From the NCBI GenBank assembly GCA_963573315.1, contig OY752146.1, forward strand, positions 1,736,001 to 1,800,000: a stretch of DNA of 64,000 nucleotides. Reading direction: 5' to 3'. This document shows, one piece after another, positions 11,175 to 21,619 of this stretch. The first letter of the stretch is position 1; each line of letters begins with the position of its first letter. A program made the translations under genes and the position numbers. Source of the stretch: Entomortierella parvispora. Lineage: Eukaryota; Mortierellomycota; Mortierellomycetes; Mortierellales; Mortierellaceae. The notes beneath the pieces were generated by a model. It was given only the letters and a program-made list of their open reading frames with translations, was not told the DNA's origin and did not search any database.

Positions 11175-12934
11175 GATCGTGTGCTGTGTTTGAAGGGAGA
11201 ATGATGGGAGAAGAGTGGATGGGACTGTTGACAGAGGGAAGGGTATGAGTGAAGAGGCGGATGTGGAGGAAGAAGGATGGACACAACAGAGTAGAAAAGG
11301 GAAGGGGTGGGGGGGGAGAGCGGGAAAAAGACGGCGAGTGTGGAGGGTGGAGAAGCACAAGGAGAAAAGAAGAGAAGAGAAAAAAGAAGAGAAAAAAAAG
11401 GGAGGGGAACAGGCCTGTAGATATACAAATCAAGAAGACAAAACAAAAAGTGATATCTGATCCTTCTTTGTCCTGGATTTCATTCGCATCTGATTAGAAG
11501 CAGCGCCCAGGCAAAGACAGAGAGGAGGGGTATTCCCTTTGTTCGTTTATCAGATCCTCTTTCTCTCGAGCTGAGTTTCGAGTCCCAAGACTGGCCCGTC
11601 TCTTTTTTCGTGTTGTCAAAGTTGTTCCTTTTCTCAGGTCTCAACAGAACATCCTCAAAGGAGATTGAAAATGGGGCAACATGCCACCCTGGTCCAGTGG
11701 GTCAAGAGACAAGCTCGCTCTCTGCTGCAGTCCACTGGATCGGCAACAGACCCAACAGGGCAGGGATTCTACGATAACAAGTTCGAGCCACGCGAGAAAC
11801 ACAATGTCCATGACGAGCAAAAGAAAAAAGAGGCGATTTAATTTTGTTGTAGTCTCGAACTTTCAGCCTTTGCTGTGTCATGTTTTTCCCGCTCCAAGTC
11901 TCAAGTGGTGAGGGGAAAACCCCACTTGCAATGGCACGGCCAACGGCCAACAGAGACTGGAGACGACGTCAAGGAGAGGAGTTGGGTTCTACGTCCAAGA
12001 TTTCTCACCTGCGGACCATTCAACGGGCGGATGCGGGGGTGAGAATGAATGGATCCATTTGCACAAGAAAAGGAGATCAAGACGCCCAACGTTTTAGTCC
12101 ATTCAACCTCCAGTCCACAAGTCAAAAGTGAGCACAAAACCAAAGACGGTCCAGGCGGCTCTCAACCCGGGTCAACAAAAAGTCTTTTTTTTTTTTTCCT
12201 TGGGTCTGTTCACGTTCTGTACCGGGACTCGCACGAGCAAAAGCTTGTTCGAATAGTCCAAAGGCAAGCCTCTTTGCAAAAAGTGGCTTGGATACCTTCC
12301 TTCTTGCCGGTTTCGTTCGCACATGGGATGACTAACTGGACCCCAATGCAGCTCTCCGATTTACCCGAGGAATTGTAGGACAGACGTGGGCGTTTGGCGT
12401 TATTCTTTTTATTTTTCGAAGAACGACTACAACCATATAAAAATGGCGCTCAAGGGGTGACATCCGGTAGGGTCGCCATCTCCTGTCATCTCCCTTGTTA
12501 ACCCTTTGTTGTCCTCGTTGTTTTCAGCATTTTTCCAAAAGAATACAAAAGTACGTGTCTGAGTGTCTAAGCGCACGCCATCTATTGTCGCTGACCTTCA
12601 ATGGCAAGCACCAGCTGATGTACCATTCTTTTTCTCGTTTTGCTGATCTGCCTTCTTTTACTCCTCTTTTTGTTGACCGCCTTCCGCCAACCAATGGTTA
12701 TCAGATCCACGGCAGGCGGCTCTCACGAGGGTTGCTGTCAAAGGAATTCGAGGGTAGGTTGCAAAGTGGGCTGAATTCCAAGAAGTCTCTGATCCAGTCG
12801 TTAGGCTCCCTTGCAGGTGAGGATGTACTCGTGTGAAAGAAGGATACTGTATGAAGAGACAGCTGTTGCATGAGAGGAGGCAAGATGGGCGCGCATCTGT
12901 CTGTCTGTCTGTCTGCCTCTCCCTTAATGCACAC

Positions 12935-12935
<1 letters not shown>

Positions 12936-13014
<79 letters not shown>
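12936..13014. repeat. (CA)n-(GA)n microsatellite
   Basis: About 30 CA dinucleotides run from 12936 to about 12996 and pass straight into about nine GA units. A short CTGT run precedes it at about 12896-12916. Long VCVCVC-type frames across it on the minus strand are repeat artefacts. Confidence 0.97.
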
Positions 13015-13240
13015 CACGCAAACACAAATGCAACGCGGTGTCTGAAAAAGAGGAATGAATGCGTCAACAAACACAGACTCAAGGTTTGTTCTTTCTGCTC
13101 TGACCCGGGGATTAAAGGACCGCGTCTGGATCTGATTACTGAAGTGGGCTGAAAGCTAAAAGTTATCTGATGGAATTTCCATTTGTTCAACCGCACATCT
13201 CTCTCTTTTTCTCTCTCTTTGTGCCTGGATGCTTTGCTTG

Positions 13241-13242
13241 CC

Positions 13243-13273
<31 letters not shown>
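13241..13273. repeat. (CTGT)n microsatellite
   Basis: Eight near-perfect tandem CTGT units, visible by eye; the same tetranucleotide recurs at about 12896 and 34928. Confidence 0.95.
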
Positions 13274-13276
<3 letters not shown>

Positions 13277-13813
13277 CCTTCTTGGCTTAGTCTACTGTAA
13301 CAAAAACTGGTTTGGCTGACTGGCTTTCTTTTCATCCATGATGACAACACGCAAACATTAAAAAAAAAACTAGACACACCACACCTTCACTACAGGGGTT
13401 CATTGACTTCATTCATTCCTTCTGTCTGCGGATGAATGAGAGACATTTTTTTACCCCCCTCCGCAAGCTCAGCTCTCTTTGCTCCATCGGGCCGATGCGG
13501 CCAAGCTGCTCTCCCTGGGTACAAAGAGAGACAGAGGCGGCTTCGTTCCCTTTCCTGGGTCCCTCTTCCGTAGTAGCCTTCCCTTGTCGAGGGAGTTGAC
13601 CCGGGAACACAATGGCACTTACTTCAGCCTAATAGGTGCTGCAAGAGGACGGATTCTGAGCGGTCTGGGATCTGATAAGTCATGCAGCCACGACTTTTCT
13701 TTCCCTCCATTATCCCCCCTCGCCCATCTCGTCTCCTGTTGTTGTTCCTGGACAGGTCGGTTCATATCAGATCCGCCTCTCACGATCAAATTATCTGATT
13801 TTTTTGCTCCCAC

Positions 13814-13820
13814 TATATAA
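13814..13820 (+). promoter_or_regulatory. TATA box of the secreted-protein gene
   Basis: TATATAA lies 113 bases upstream of the ATG at 13933 and is followed by a C/T-rich leader, the usual layout of a strong fungal promoter. Confidence 0.6.
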
Positions 13821-13932
13821 CCCCCATCTCCCATCCGGCACCCCCTTCCTTTCCCTCTTTTTCTTCTCTCTTCTCTTTTTCATCATTTAGCATCATCCAC
13901 CCATTCTTCTTCCCACACTCATATTAACAAAA

Positions 13933-14600
13933 ATGCGTTTCTCTGCCGTCGCCATCGTCGCCTCCGTCCTCGCTGTTGCCAGCGCCCTCGACTACCCCTT
14001 CCAGCCCAACGGTGCCTGCGTCCAGGGCTGCTTGGACGTAAGTCAATTGATCTTCGATACCACTCTCAACCCATCCTCCCCGACTACTCAAAACTGGTCG
14101 TCTTTCCAAGGTGTTGTGGAGACCTTTTTGGAGCTATCATCCATAGAAAACTAATCCTCTTGCCTTGTTCCTTTTTTTCAATATAGACTATCGGAAAGAA
14201 AATGTACCCCGACTACACCACTGACCCCAACAACCCCCACTTCATCGAGTCTCTCAGCTACGCTCACGACCGTGGCACCCCCAAGTACACTGCGTACATG
14301 ACCGAGACCGGTATGTGCCTTACCAAGTGCCCCAGGCCTGAGCTGGACTTTTACAACGAGCAGTACGACGCCAAGAACGATTGGTATCAAGCCAACAAGA
14401 ACGGAGGCACCGCCGCTTCCGGCTCTGCCGCTCCTCCCGCCGCTTCTGGCTCTGCTGCTCCTCCCGCCGCTTCTGGCTCCGGCTCTACTCCCTCCACCAC
14501 TGGCTCCTCCCCCAAGCCCAGCAACGCTGCCTCCAACATTGCTGCCTCGGCCGGTGTCATTGGTGCCGCCGCCGTCGGTGCTGCCGCTCTCCTTTTCTAA
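13933..14600 (+). CDS. small secreted protein, probably GPI-anchored
   Basis: Two exons (13933-14037 and 14187-14600, GTAAGT donor, TATAG acceptor) give 172 residues. Residues 1-18 are a typical signal peptide ending VASA. The mature part has exactly two Cys pairs with CX3C spacing (C29/C33 and C79/C83). Residues from about 104 to 150 form a Gly/Ser/Ala/Pro linker with GSAAPPAAS repeated in tandem. The last ~20 residues are a small-residue, hydrophobic tail ending AAALLF, the pattern of a GPI-attachment signal. It therefore probably sits at the cell surface or wall. It resembles CFEM-like or other fungal cell-wall proteins only in layout, having four cysteines rather than eight. A TATA box and a GATCTGATAA site lie upstream. 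Function unknown. Confidence 0.82.
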
Positions 14601-14882
14601 GAAGGGTGGGATTTTGGTCCACTCTCTACCTTTTGCATCGCCCTCCCTCCCATTCTTCGCCCCTGTATTTAGCATCCAATATTTTAATCGCCTCGCCTAA
14701 TCACTATTAAAGTCTTCTTGATAGCACATGTACAGTACCCATCATTTTCTTCACGCGTTCTTCTGTTGGATCGCAGGTTCCTCTTTGTTTTAAAAATGTT
14801 GAGAAAAGTGGAGCGGTGTGTACGTGAGAGTGAAAACTTTAATGTCTCTAGTAGTAAACAGGCGTGGGCAAATGTTGGATGT

Positions 14883-15983
14883 CTAAACAGAAGAAGACGA
14901 CAAAGAGGAAGTAGGCATAGACGAGGAGCCCAATTCGGTCTCGACCGTTCTCATGAACGCCTCGACCTCCCTGACGAGATCCCCATTGTCATCGCCCCGT
15001 TGTGTGCCATGCGAGACCTTCAAAATCCTCCTGGTCAATCCCAAGATCTCATATGACAATTGGACCGAAGTCAGACCGGCCTCGACATCGTTCCATAGAC
15101 TCTTGGCCAATGTGAACCCATGCAGGCCCACCAACGGGTGATGTCGGGGATAAATCATCAGGTACTGCGCCAAAATAAAACATCCAATCTTGGACGCCAG
15201 TCTCCAGGATTGATGCTCCAGGCACGTGTTGAAAAACGAAGTGGCGTGTGTCATCACGGTCGTCGTAAAGGGCTTGGGTTGACAATGTTCTGTAGACTGA
15301 AGCTTCTCATAAACATCAAAGAGTCGTGTCCTGTACTCGGTTTCGGTCGCCCCGGATTGAATCAATGGCACGAGAGAGTGGAGGATATAACTCGTAAAAG
15401 ATGCCCGTGTGAAGACCTTGGGTGCTTTCAGAGGCGGTCCTGCCGTCTGTAATGATTTCGCGCCTGGCAGGATGATAGTCTCGAATTGTTTCGTCAGCCA
15501 CTCGCCATCGACCTTGCCATTGCCATTGGGACCATCCTGATCGCCCTCAATCAAGTCATCCAAGATCCTGAACCCCGTTCTCTTCTGACCAGCTAGTTTT
15601 CGTAGATCGCTCTCGACAGCCTGTTCTTCCGTCTTCTCTTCCTTTTTTCCAGCTTCCTTCTCCTCTTCCTCGCACCGAGGACATTGACAGTCGAAATAAT
15701 ACTTTTCCTTCAACAGCAGCCTCCGTTCCTGACGCTGGACACCATTGTCGACATAGGACGTGCAAACTTCCTGTCCCACCTCAATATCCTCCAAAGCCCT
15801 CACGATCTGGATCTGACCCTCATACATCACAATCGCATTCGGTCGACACGAATGGTTGAACAAGGCCCCGACCGGAAAGGTACCTTCCGCCATCGTAAAC
15901 AACTGCGCATCGTGGATTGAAAAGTTGTTGCAATGGAATCGACATAAGTACTGGATCAACTCCTGGATTGATGGTGGCTCTTA
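14883..15983 (-). pseudogene. truncated copy of the MYND/SET gene (copy 1), 5' part missing
   Basis: Near-identical over about 1.1 kb to the 3' two-thirds of the intact gene at 19346-21088, with only scattered substitutions. It covers approximately residues 215-580, so the MYND finger and the N-terminal half of SET are lost, while NHSCRPNA and the post-SET cysteines remain. At about 15983 the match stops within GGTGGCTCT and the sequence passes directly into an internal piece of Bir1. The open frame that survives lacks a credible start. Similarity continues downstream into the 3' flank to about 14797, so the duplication included flanking DNA. Confidence 0.85.
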
Positions 15984-16728
15984 ATGAAATCTCGAACACG
16001 CTGTCGAGGCGTTATTCCCGGTATATGGACTGTTCTCCTCGATTTTGGCGTAGATGTTTCCAATGCTCCATCAAACTCCCACTGAGATGGCGACATGAAA
16101 GGACTCGAAATGTGTGATCCTGCACTCCCATGTTGTTCTTCATCTTCCCAGTCCTCAATGTCTGCTCGTGATGCAGGTCTACGGATAGGAGTCGAAGGGT
16201 CCACGACTACCACTTTTGCATTTTCAATGTCCAGCAAGGAGACGGCTTGCTTTCGAACAGGCGTCGAGAGGAGCGGAATAGAGGGCAGACCGCGTATTGG
16301 TGTTGAGAGGAGAGGAATGGATAGGGGCCTCCGATCTGGCGTCATCACCATAGTGGACAAAGGTCTCTGTCTCAGCGGCGTTGTTGGGAGAGATACAGAA
16401 TCTTCTCGAGTGAGATGCGGTGGTGTTGAGGGCGGTGGGGGAGAAGCACAGTCAGCCTCAGTCAGTGGCGTAGTTGACTCTGCTGGAACAGGTTCCGACT
16501 CTTGGTCGGCTGTCTTCTGTTGGACAACGGTATCTTCAACACTCTGATCCTGGCTTGCCGTCTTGGGCTCGGATACTTCTTGTATTGGAGGCTCCATTCC
16601 AACTGCCGTACTTGTTTCTGGCACGCCATGTGCTTGAGGCTCCATCGGGTCGTCTTCCATAAGGATTTCGATGAGAGGTTTCGCAGCTTTCTTTGTAGTC
16701 CTAGTCGATCTCCTTGTGGCTGTTCTCA
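15984..16728 (-). pseudogene. internal fragment of Bir1 (copy 1)
   Basis: About 745 bases match positions 26232-26977 of the intact Bir1 gene almost base for base. They correspond roughly to residues 529-777 of its disordered middle, including the repeated PLLSTPI/VR motifs and ITPRQRVRDFI. The frame is open for this stretch but has no ATG start and is cut off at the junction with the SET fragment, where it ends after eight foreign residues (KSHHQSRS). At about 16729 the match ends and unrelated sequence begins. A remnant, not a functional gene. Confidence 0.85.
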
Positions 16729-17414
16729 ATGGTACCCTCTTTCCCCTCTTTCCGTTTTGCCGCGAAATGACCGAGATGAGGTGAATGGCAGTAAAAAAAG
16801 ATGGAAATGAACGTGGAAACTTGGGGAATCCGGCTAGCTAGAGCGATCAGTGTGGCGACCATTGTGTGTACCATAAAACGGGGTTTTTTTTTTTTTTTTT
16901 TTTTTTGTGGAAGCGCTCGGATGGTCTGAAGGAAAGAGCTTTTTGCAAGAACAAGGGACAAGGACAAGGTACAGACAGGGTTGGAGCAATGAGTGTTGCT
17001 TATTGATGGTAAGATACGGGTATTTATAAGAGAGCGGTAGCAACAGTGGCAACGGTATTGTATAGCTTGTGTATTACTGTTGTACCATCCCAGCATCAGT
17101 CCGCCCCTGGTCCATCACGACCTCCGTTATCGCCCCCGCTCGTCGGCGACGCCATCCAGACACACACTCGTAGGTCTATCCTCATCGCCATGATGAATCT
17201 TGTCGATAGCCGCCTTCCACCTTTTTCTATCTGGTTCTTCCCCGACTCTTCGCCTGTTCCGTAACCACTACGGGGCTCTCTCGCCTCCTAGTATATAAAC
17301 TCCTTGTTAGTCCTAGTTCTTCAGTCTTCAACTCACAATATACATTAAACTACCATTCTCCTTCCTACCTTCCTTCCTTGTGTCCACCCTTTCTTCCCGT
17401 GTCCGCTCGTGATA

Positions 17415-17852
17415 TTAGCACTCAAATACCGCTATGCCTAGTACATCTGCATTCAGTGCATCAATACTAAGGCAAGGGTAAGGCAAACATTCTGTCCCAG
17501 CCCAGGAGCTTCCGAAAAATCTCATTGGCTTCACAATTTTGGTCACAGTCTTTCCACAGTACTTTATCTTGACTTCAGTTCTGATGTCACTTATAACAAA
17601 GCCTGAGACACATATTTCACCACCCTTGCTACATACCCAAGGCCTGTTCTTGCCAAAGGACATCGGAGCTTTGTTTATATTCGTCCAAGTTCCGGTACTT
17701 CTAACCATGAAGTCCATATTGTAATACTGATTGGAGAGTAAACCAACATAACCATTTTGAATTATCCCCTCAAAATGGATATCTTCCCGTACAGCCAATG
17801 TACACCACGCGAGGCTTATGAAAAGCAGGGCTCTTGAGAGGAGGACGAACAT
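17415..17852 (-). CDS. small six-cysteine secreted protein, paralogue A
   Basis: A single exon of 145 residues. The first ~20 residues (MFVLLSRALLFISLAWCTLA) form a signal peptide. The mature chain has six cysteines in the pattern WVC, EIC, KYC, TEC, YPC and a C-terminal FEC, enough for three disulfides, and no membrane segment. It is roughly three-quarters identical to the paralogue at 23175-23618, with all six cysteines conserved and differences scattered through the mature part. The upstream region on the minus strand carries TATAAATA near 18235 and possible 5' untranslated intron signals (GTAAGCC near 18030, CCACAG near 17875). I recognise no family; candidate roles are extracellular effector, antimicrobial or adhesion protein, none of them shown. 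Confidence 0.72.
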   Translation of the reverse strand: MFVLLSRALLFISLAWCTLAVREDIHFEGIIQNGYVGLLSNQYYNMDFMVRSTGTWTNINKAPMSFGKNRPWVCSKGGEICVSGFVISDIRTEVKIKYCGKTVTKIVKPMRFFGSSWAGTECLPYPCLSIDALNADVLGIAVFEC

Positions 17853-18106
17853 TCGTATATCTTCTAAGGCTGTGGCAGGTTTGAAGAATGATAATTATTA
17901 ATAATTTATACGATTTCCCCAAGAGTAGCGGGGGGATGTGTGGTTGCTTTTGTTTTAGGTGAATGGTTGTCGGCAATGGACAATAACGGCACCCCTTTGA
18001 TATAATGTAGGAGTCAATGATGAGGCTTACAGGAAATGATGGGTTGTTCGGCCAATGTCGATTATCTGTGGGCACTCTTGTGGCGTTCTTGATACGGGTC
18101 TGTGGC

Positions 18107-18116
18107 GATCTGATAA
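18107..18116 (+). promoter_or_regulatory. GATCTGATAA motif upstream of secreted paralogue A
   Basis: Exact 10-mer with a TGATAA GATA-type core; a second exact copy lies at 18489-18498. Both are upstream of the minus-strand gene that starts at 17852. The paralogous block has the same sites. Confidence 0.5.
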
Positions 18117-18770
18117 CGATAATGTGAAGGAGACTGTCCGTTTGGCAGTTCTTGAAATGACTTGAGTGGTTCGGAAAATGAAGCTGTGGTTTTAGGCGAG
18201 CAAAGCAGAAAAACCAATTGCAAACTTGGAAGTATTTATACTTATTTCAGAGTTGCTTGTGTTGCTTCGCAGGTCCAACATCAAGGATTCCTTTTGCACC
18301 CTTTTCTTTGTCTTTGCTTTGCTGCCTTTTGCTTTGCACATGTTACATGTTTCTTTGGAACCGCACGTTGTTGATCACAACAGCGGGGTTGAACCCAACT
18401 CTTTTGTCGGCCGTTCAAACAATAGCTTAACTCTATTGTCTACGCCCAGCTTGTTTGTTTACACTACTGTAACCCATTCCTTTCTCACGATCTGATAAGG
18501 CAAAGTGAGAGAAACTACTGTAGAAGTTCATGAGGGGGGTTTGAAATATCTAGAAAGGAGATACTCTTCTCCTATACTGTACATACAGTACCGGTACTGA
18601 TTTACAACAGGTGTGCAGGATGACGATCTGTCACAATCGTAAGTAAGTTGGTGGATGCATGGAATTGAATGAGTTCGGGAGGACTATTTGGGTTAGGCCT
18701 CAGATTGATGAGAGGTACACCGGTGTTTCGCGTAAAAATCCATGAGGATGGTGGGAAAGATTGGGAATGA

Positions 18771-19254
18771 TCAGTTATGCAAGTGAAAGAGGCAAACTAA
18801 TGGCGTAGAATAATAGGAAGATTCGATTGTAACCCTCGAGATCATCGATCCTTCATCCACCACAAAGAAAGGTTTTCTTCCTTGTGCCTTGATCCTCAAA
18901 AGTCTCCATTCAGTTTGAAGCAAATTTGGAATGAACGCCTCCACTTCAGTCGACCGATTCACAGGGCGAGTATCAGAGACGCCAAAAAAAGTGATGAAGC
19001 GTCATCCCTTGCACGTTGAAAGCAGCAACACCGGACGGGGTCAAGACTACTGGTTCGTATGTAGTTCCTTGCCTCAGTCGGCCACAGAGTTCTTTCAGGA
19101 CAGCGGATTTGCCTGTCCCGGCCGCTCCAGTCACAAAGCAGGGTCCTGGCTCAGCCAGGATACGCCTTAGAACTTGCTCTTGTCAGGGCTCAGCTTGGTT
19201 CTTCCTGCTTCTACCACTTGGTCCTCATCGTTGGCCACATCCTTTTAAAGATGC
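18771..19254 (-). pseudogene. PIF1-like helicase fragment
   Basis: On the minus strand the sequence translates to QVLRRILAEPGPCFVTGAAG followed by TGKS (Walker A), then VVLTPSGVAAFNVQGMTLHH (motif Ia region), then FFVVDEGSMI (Walker B). These are the first three motifs, in order and spacing, of the PIF1/RecD-type helicases also used by Helitrons. The frame is closed by a stop just upstream of QEQVLRR. One base added there would restore LSPDQEQVLRR, so a single-base frameshift is likely. Helicase similarity ends soon after Walker B, so motifs III-VI are missing. It is a decayed fragment of a cellular or mobile-element helicase gene. Confidence 0.68.
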
Positions 19255-19345
19255 TGACAAGAAAAGTGGAGCAGCATGTAGTCTGTGTGAGAGTGAAAAC
19301 TTTAATGTCTCTAGCAGTAAACAGACGTGGGCAAATGTTGGATGT

Positions 19346-21088
19346 CTAAACAGAAGAAGACGACAAAGAGGGAGAAGGCATAGACGAGGAGCCCAATTCG
19401 GTCTCGACCGTTCTCATGAACGCCTCGACCTCCCTGACGAGATCCCCATTGTCATCGCCCCGTTGTGTGCCATGCGAGACCTTCAAAATCCTCCTGGTCA
19501 ATCCCAAGATCTCATATGACAATTGGACCGAAGTCAGACCGGCCTCGACATCGTTCCATAGACTCTTGGCCAATGTGAACCCATGCAGGCCCACCAACGG
19601 GTGATGTCGGGGATAAATCATCAGGTACTGCGCCAAAATAAAACATCCAATCTTGGACGCCAGCCTCCAGGATTGATGCTCCAGGCACGTGTTGAAAAAC
19701 GAAGTGGCGTGTGTCATCACGGTCGTCGTAAAGGGTTTGGGTTGACAATGTTCTGTAGATTGAAGCTTCTCATAAACATCAAAGAGTCGTGTCCTGTACT
19801 CGGTTTCCGTCGCCTCGGATTGAATCAATGGCACGAGAGAGTGGAGGATATAACTCGTAAAAGATGCCCGTGTGAAGACCTTGGGTGCTTTGAGAGGCGG
19901 TCCTGCAGTCCGTAATGATCTCGCGCCTGGCAGGATGATAGTCTCGAATTGTTTCGTCAGCCACTCGCCATCGACCTTGCCATTGCCATTGGGACCATCC
20001 TGATCGCCCTCAATCAAGTCATCCAAGATCCTGAACCCCATTCTCTTCTGACCAGCTAGTTTTCGTAGATCGCTCTCGACAGCCTGTTCTTCCGTCTTCT
20101 CTTCCTTTTTTCCAGCTTCCTTCTCCTCTTCCTCGCACCGAGGACATTGACAGTCGAAATAATACTTTTCCTTCAACAGCAGCCTCCGTTCCTGACGCTG
20201 GACACCATTGTCGACATAGGACGTGCAAACTTCCTGTCCCACCTCAATATCCTCCAAAGCCCTCACGATCTGGATCTGACCCTCATACATCACAATCGCA
20301 TTCGGTCGACACGAATGGTTGAACAAGGCCCCGACCGGAAAGGTACCTTCCGCCATCGTAAACAACTGCGCATCGTGGATTGAAAAGTTGTTGCAATGGA
20401 ATCGACATAAATACTGGATCAACTCCTGGATTGATGGTGGCTCTCCCTGACTAATACTGCTCTTGAACGGGAATTTGATCTGAACGAGCTGTTCTCGGAC
20501 TCGGGTCGCAATCTCTTCATATTTCGCCAACGTTCCAGGATCCGAGACGATGCTGTGGCCCATAAGGGTAGAAAAGACATAGGCGGTTAATTCCAGAGGC
20601 TCCTGCAAAGACGCCCCAGATGTCGTAGTCGAATTAGCCGCGGCAGTGGCTGGGGTTATTATTTCCTGGAAGGATCCATTGCGGAGCCGCTCGATCGACA
20701 TGACCACCATTTTGAGCATTTCATAATCCAGATCCTCCATATCTTTGTCCGCGCAGATCCATCGATGCCATCCCTTCCATGCGATCGTAAAACAATTCCG
20801 ATCACAATAGTATCGCTTCTTGCAAACAGAGCATCGCTCCAGATCCTGAGCGCTTTTGAACGTCGTCGTCGCCGCTGCAGAGGCTGATATCCGGGTCTTG
20901 AAGCACGTCTCGCAGTGCTGGGAACGGTGTGTTGGAAACAGGACAGGATTGCACAATGATCGAGATCGCATCACCACATCGCCTGCTTTAAGCTTCCGCG
21001 TCGCAACCACTTTGCGGTACTTGCTCCTGTCGCTGACGAGTTCCAAGCCGTGACTTTCGAGATGCCGGGTGAGGATCGACTCTGACAT
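19346..21088 (-). CDS. MYND-finger SET-domain protein methyltransferase (SMYD-like), intact copy 2
   Basis: A single exon of 580 residues. A MYND zinc finger spans about 59-112 (HCETC, CSVC, YYCDRNC, then WHRWIC), inserted in the N-terminal half of the SET domain as in SMYD proteins. The SET core has NHSCRPNA at 257-264 and TSYVD at 289-293. The post-SET motif CQCPRC is at 313-318. A helical C-terminal region of ~250 residues follows. It should transfer methyl groups from S-adenosylmethionine to protein lysines; the target is unknown. This is the only complete copy of three in the window: copy 1 (14883-15983) lacks the 5' part and copy 3 (24690-25251) lacks the 3' part. It stands next to a Bir1 stub, echoing the SET-Bir1 order of the array. 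Confidence 0.9.
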   Translation of the reverse strand: MSESILTRHLESHGLELVSDRSKYRKVVATRKLKAGDVVMRSRSLCNPVLFPTHRSQHCETCFKTRISASAAATTTFKSAQDLERCSVCKKRYYCDRNCFTIAWKGWHRWICADKDMEDLDYEMLKMVVMSIERLRNGSFQEIITPATAAANSTTTSGASLQEPLELTAYVFSTLMGHSIVSDPGTLAKYEEIATRVREQLVQIKFPFKSSISQGEPPSIQELIQYLCRFHCNNFSIHDAQLFTMAEGTFPVGALFNHSCRPNAIVMYEGQIQIVRALEDIEVGQEVCTSYVDNGVQRQERRLLLKEKYYFDCQCPRCEEEEKEAGKKEEKTEEQAVESDLRKLAGQKRMGFRILDDLIEGDQDGPNGNGKVDGEWLTKQFETIILPGARSLRTAGPPLKAPKVFTRASFTSYILHSLVPLIQSEATETEYRTRLFDVYEKLQSTEHCQPKPFTTTVMTHATSFFNTCLEHQSWRLASKIGCFILAQYLMIYPRHHPLVGLHGFTLAKSLWNDVEAGLTSVQLSYEILGLTRRILKVSHGTQRGDDNGDLVREVEAFMRTVETELGSSSMPSPSLSSSSV

Positions 21089-21164
21089 TGTTGGAAGGCA
21101 AAAACAAATGAACTAAAGCGAGCACTTGGAATAAATAATAATACAGTCACGTGCTATTAATTTA

Positions 21165-21260
21165 TGCTAGATACTTTCGCAACTGCTCACATTCTTCAAG
21201 CTGCACCATCCAAGCGTCTGCTGCTGTCTCCAATGCCTGCACTTGCTCTGCAATACACGA
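21165..21260 (-). pseudogene. 3'-end stub of Bir1 (copy 2)
   Basis: The sequence TTTCGCAACTGCTC and the next ~80 bases match the last ~35 codons of the intact Bir1 gene (near 25395-25484), with several substitutions and a small deletion. It lies immediately upstream of the intact SET gene, at the same relative place as the full Bir1 lies to SET copy 3. After about 21260 the match stops. This shows the SET-Bir1 pair was duplicated as a unit. Confidence 0.75.
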
Positions 21261-21297
21261 AGAAAAAGGGACCATACGCTCCAGGGTCGCACTCCCT

Positions 21298-21324
21298 TCC
21301 TTCTTCTTCTTCTTCTTCTTCTTC
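21298..21324. repeat. (TTC)n microsatellite
   Basis: About eight tandem TTC triplets followed by T/C-rich sequence to about 21390. Confidence 0.9.
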
Positions 21325-21619
21325 ATTGTACCTTCTCTTTTTCTCTTTCTTCTATTGAACCGTTACTTTCTTATTCTTCTCCTTCTTCTTCGTCACTGCC
21401 TTTGGGAATAAGCTACCCTTCATAACCCTTGTCATCCTCCCCTGTCACCCCTGTCCTCGCTTTCAGCGCCGTTATCTTCTCAACCCTTTTCTTCTTCTCA
21501 CCCCCCTTCTCAATTTTCTCCATCCTAGCAAAATTACACAGCGGCACCTGCAGCCCGACGTCTCTTCCCTGACACTGACTCTACTCCAGGTCTAGCTCCA
21601 CTCTCGTTCTGCCCCTGAA

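Larger units (their letters stand above)
11175..13932. promoter_or_regulatory. 2.8-kb divergent intergenic region with GATA-type motifs and microsatellites
   Basis: No credible gene is present. The region separates the starts of the MFS transporter (minus) and a secreted protein (plus). It contains three exact copies of GATCTGATAA (11547 and 12698 on the minus strand, 13669 on the plus) and several near copies (around 11451, 13130, 13160, 13765 and 13790). The core TGATAA fits fungal GATA-factor sites. It also holds a long CA/GA microsatellite and CTGT repeats. Regulation by a GATA factor is an inference. Confidence 0.45.
16912..18835. repeat. segmental duplication block P, copy 1
   Basis: Homologous to 22680-24604 over its whole length. 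Shared features in the same order are a GGACAAGGACAA-containing segment, a TATATAAACTCC segment, the secreted-protein gene, its AT-rich upstream region with TATAAATA, GATCTGATAA sites, and a stretch ending GGAAGATTCGATT. Non-coding parts are visibly more similar between copies than the protein-coding part. A poly-T run (about 16887-16909) marks the left edge. Confidence 0.85.

Noticed and set aside
12658-13074. Minus-strand frames rich in VCVCVC
   Set aside because: Pure translation of the CA microsatellite.
16095-16547. 150-codon plus-strand frame, repeated at 26344-26796
   Set aside because: It is the antisense of the Bir1 middle region; its similarity between copies is explained by the duplication of Bir1.
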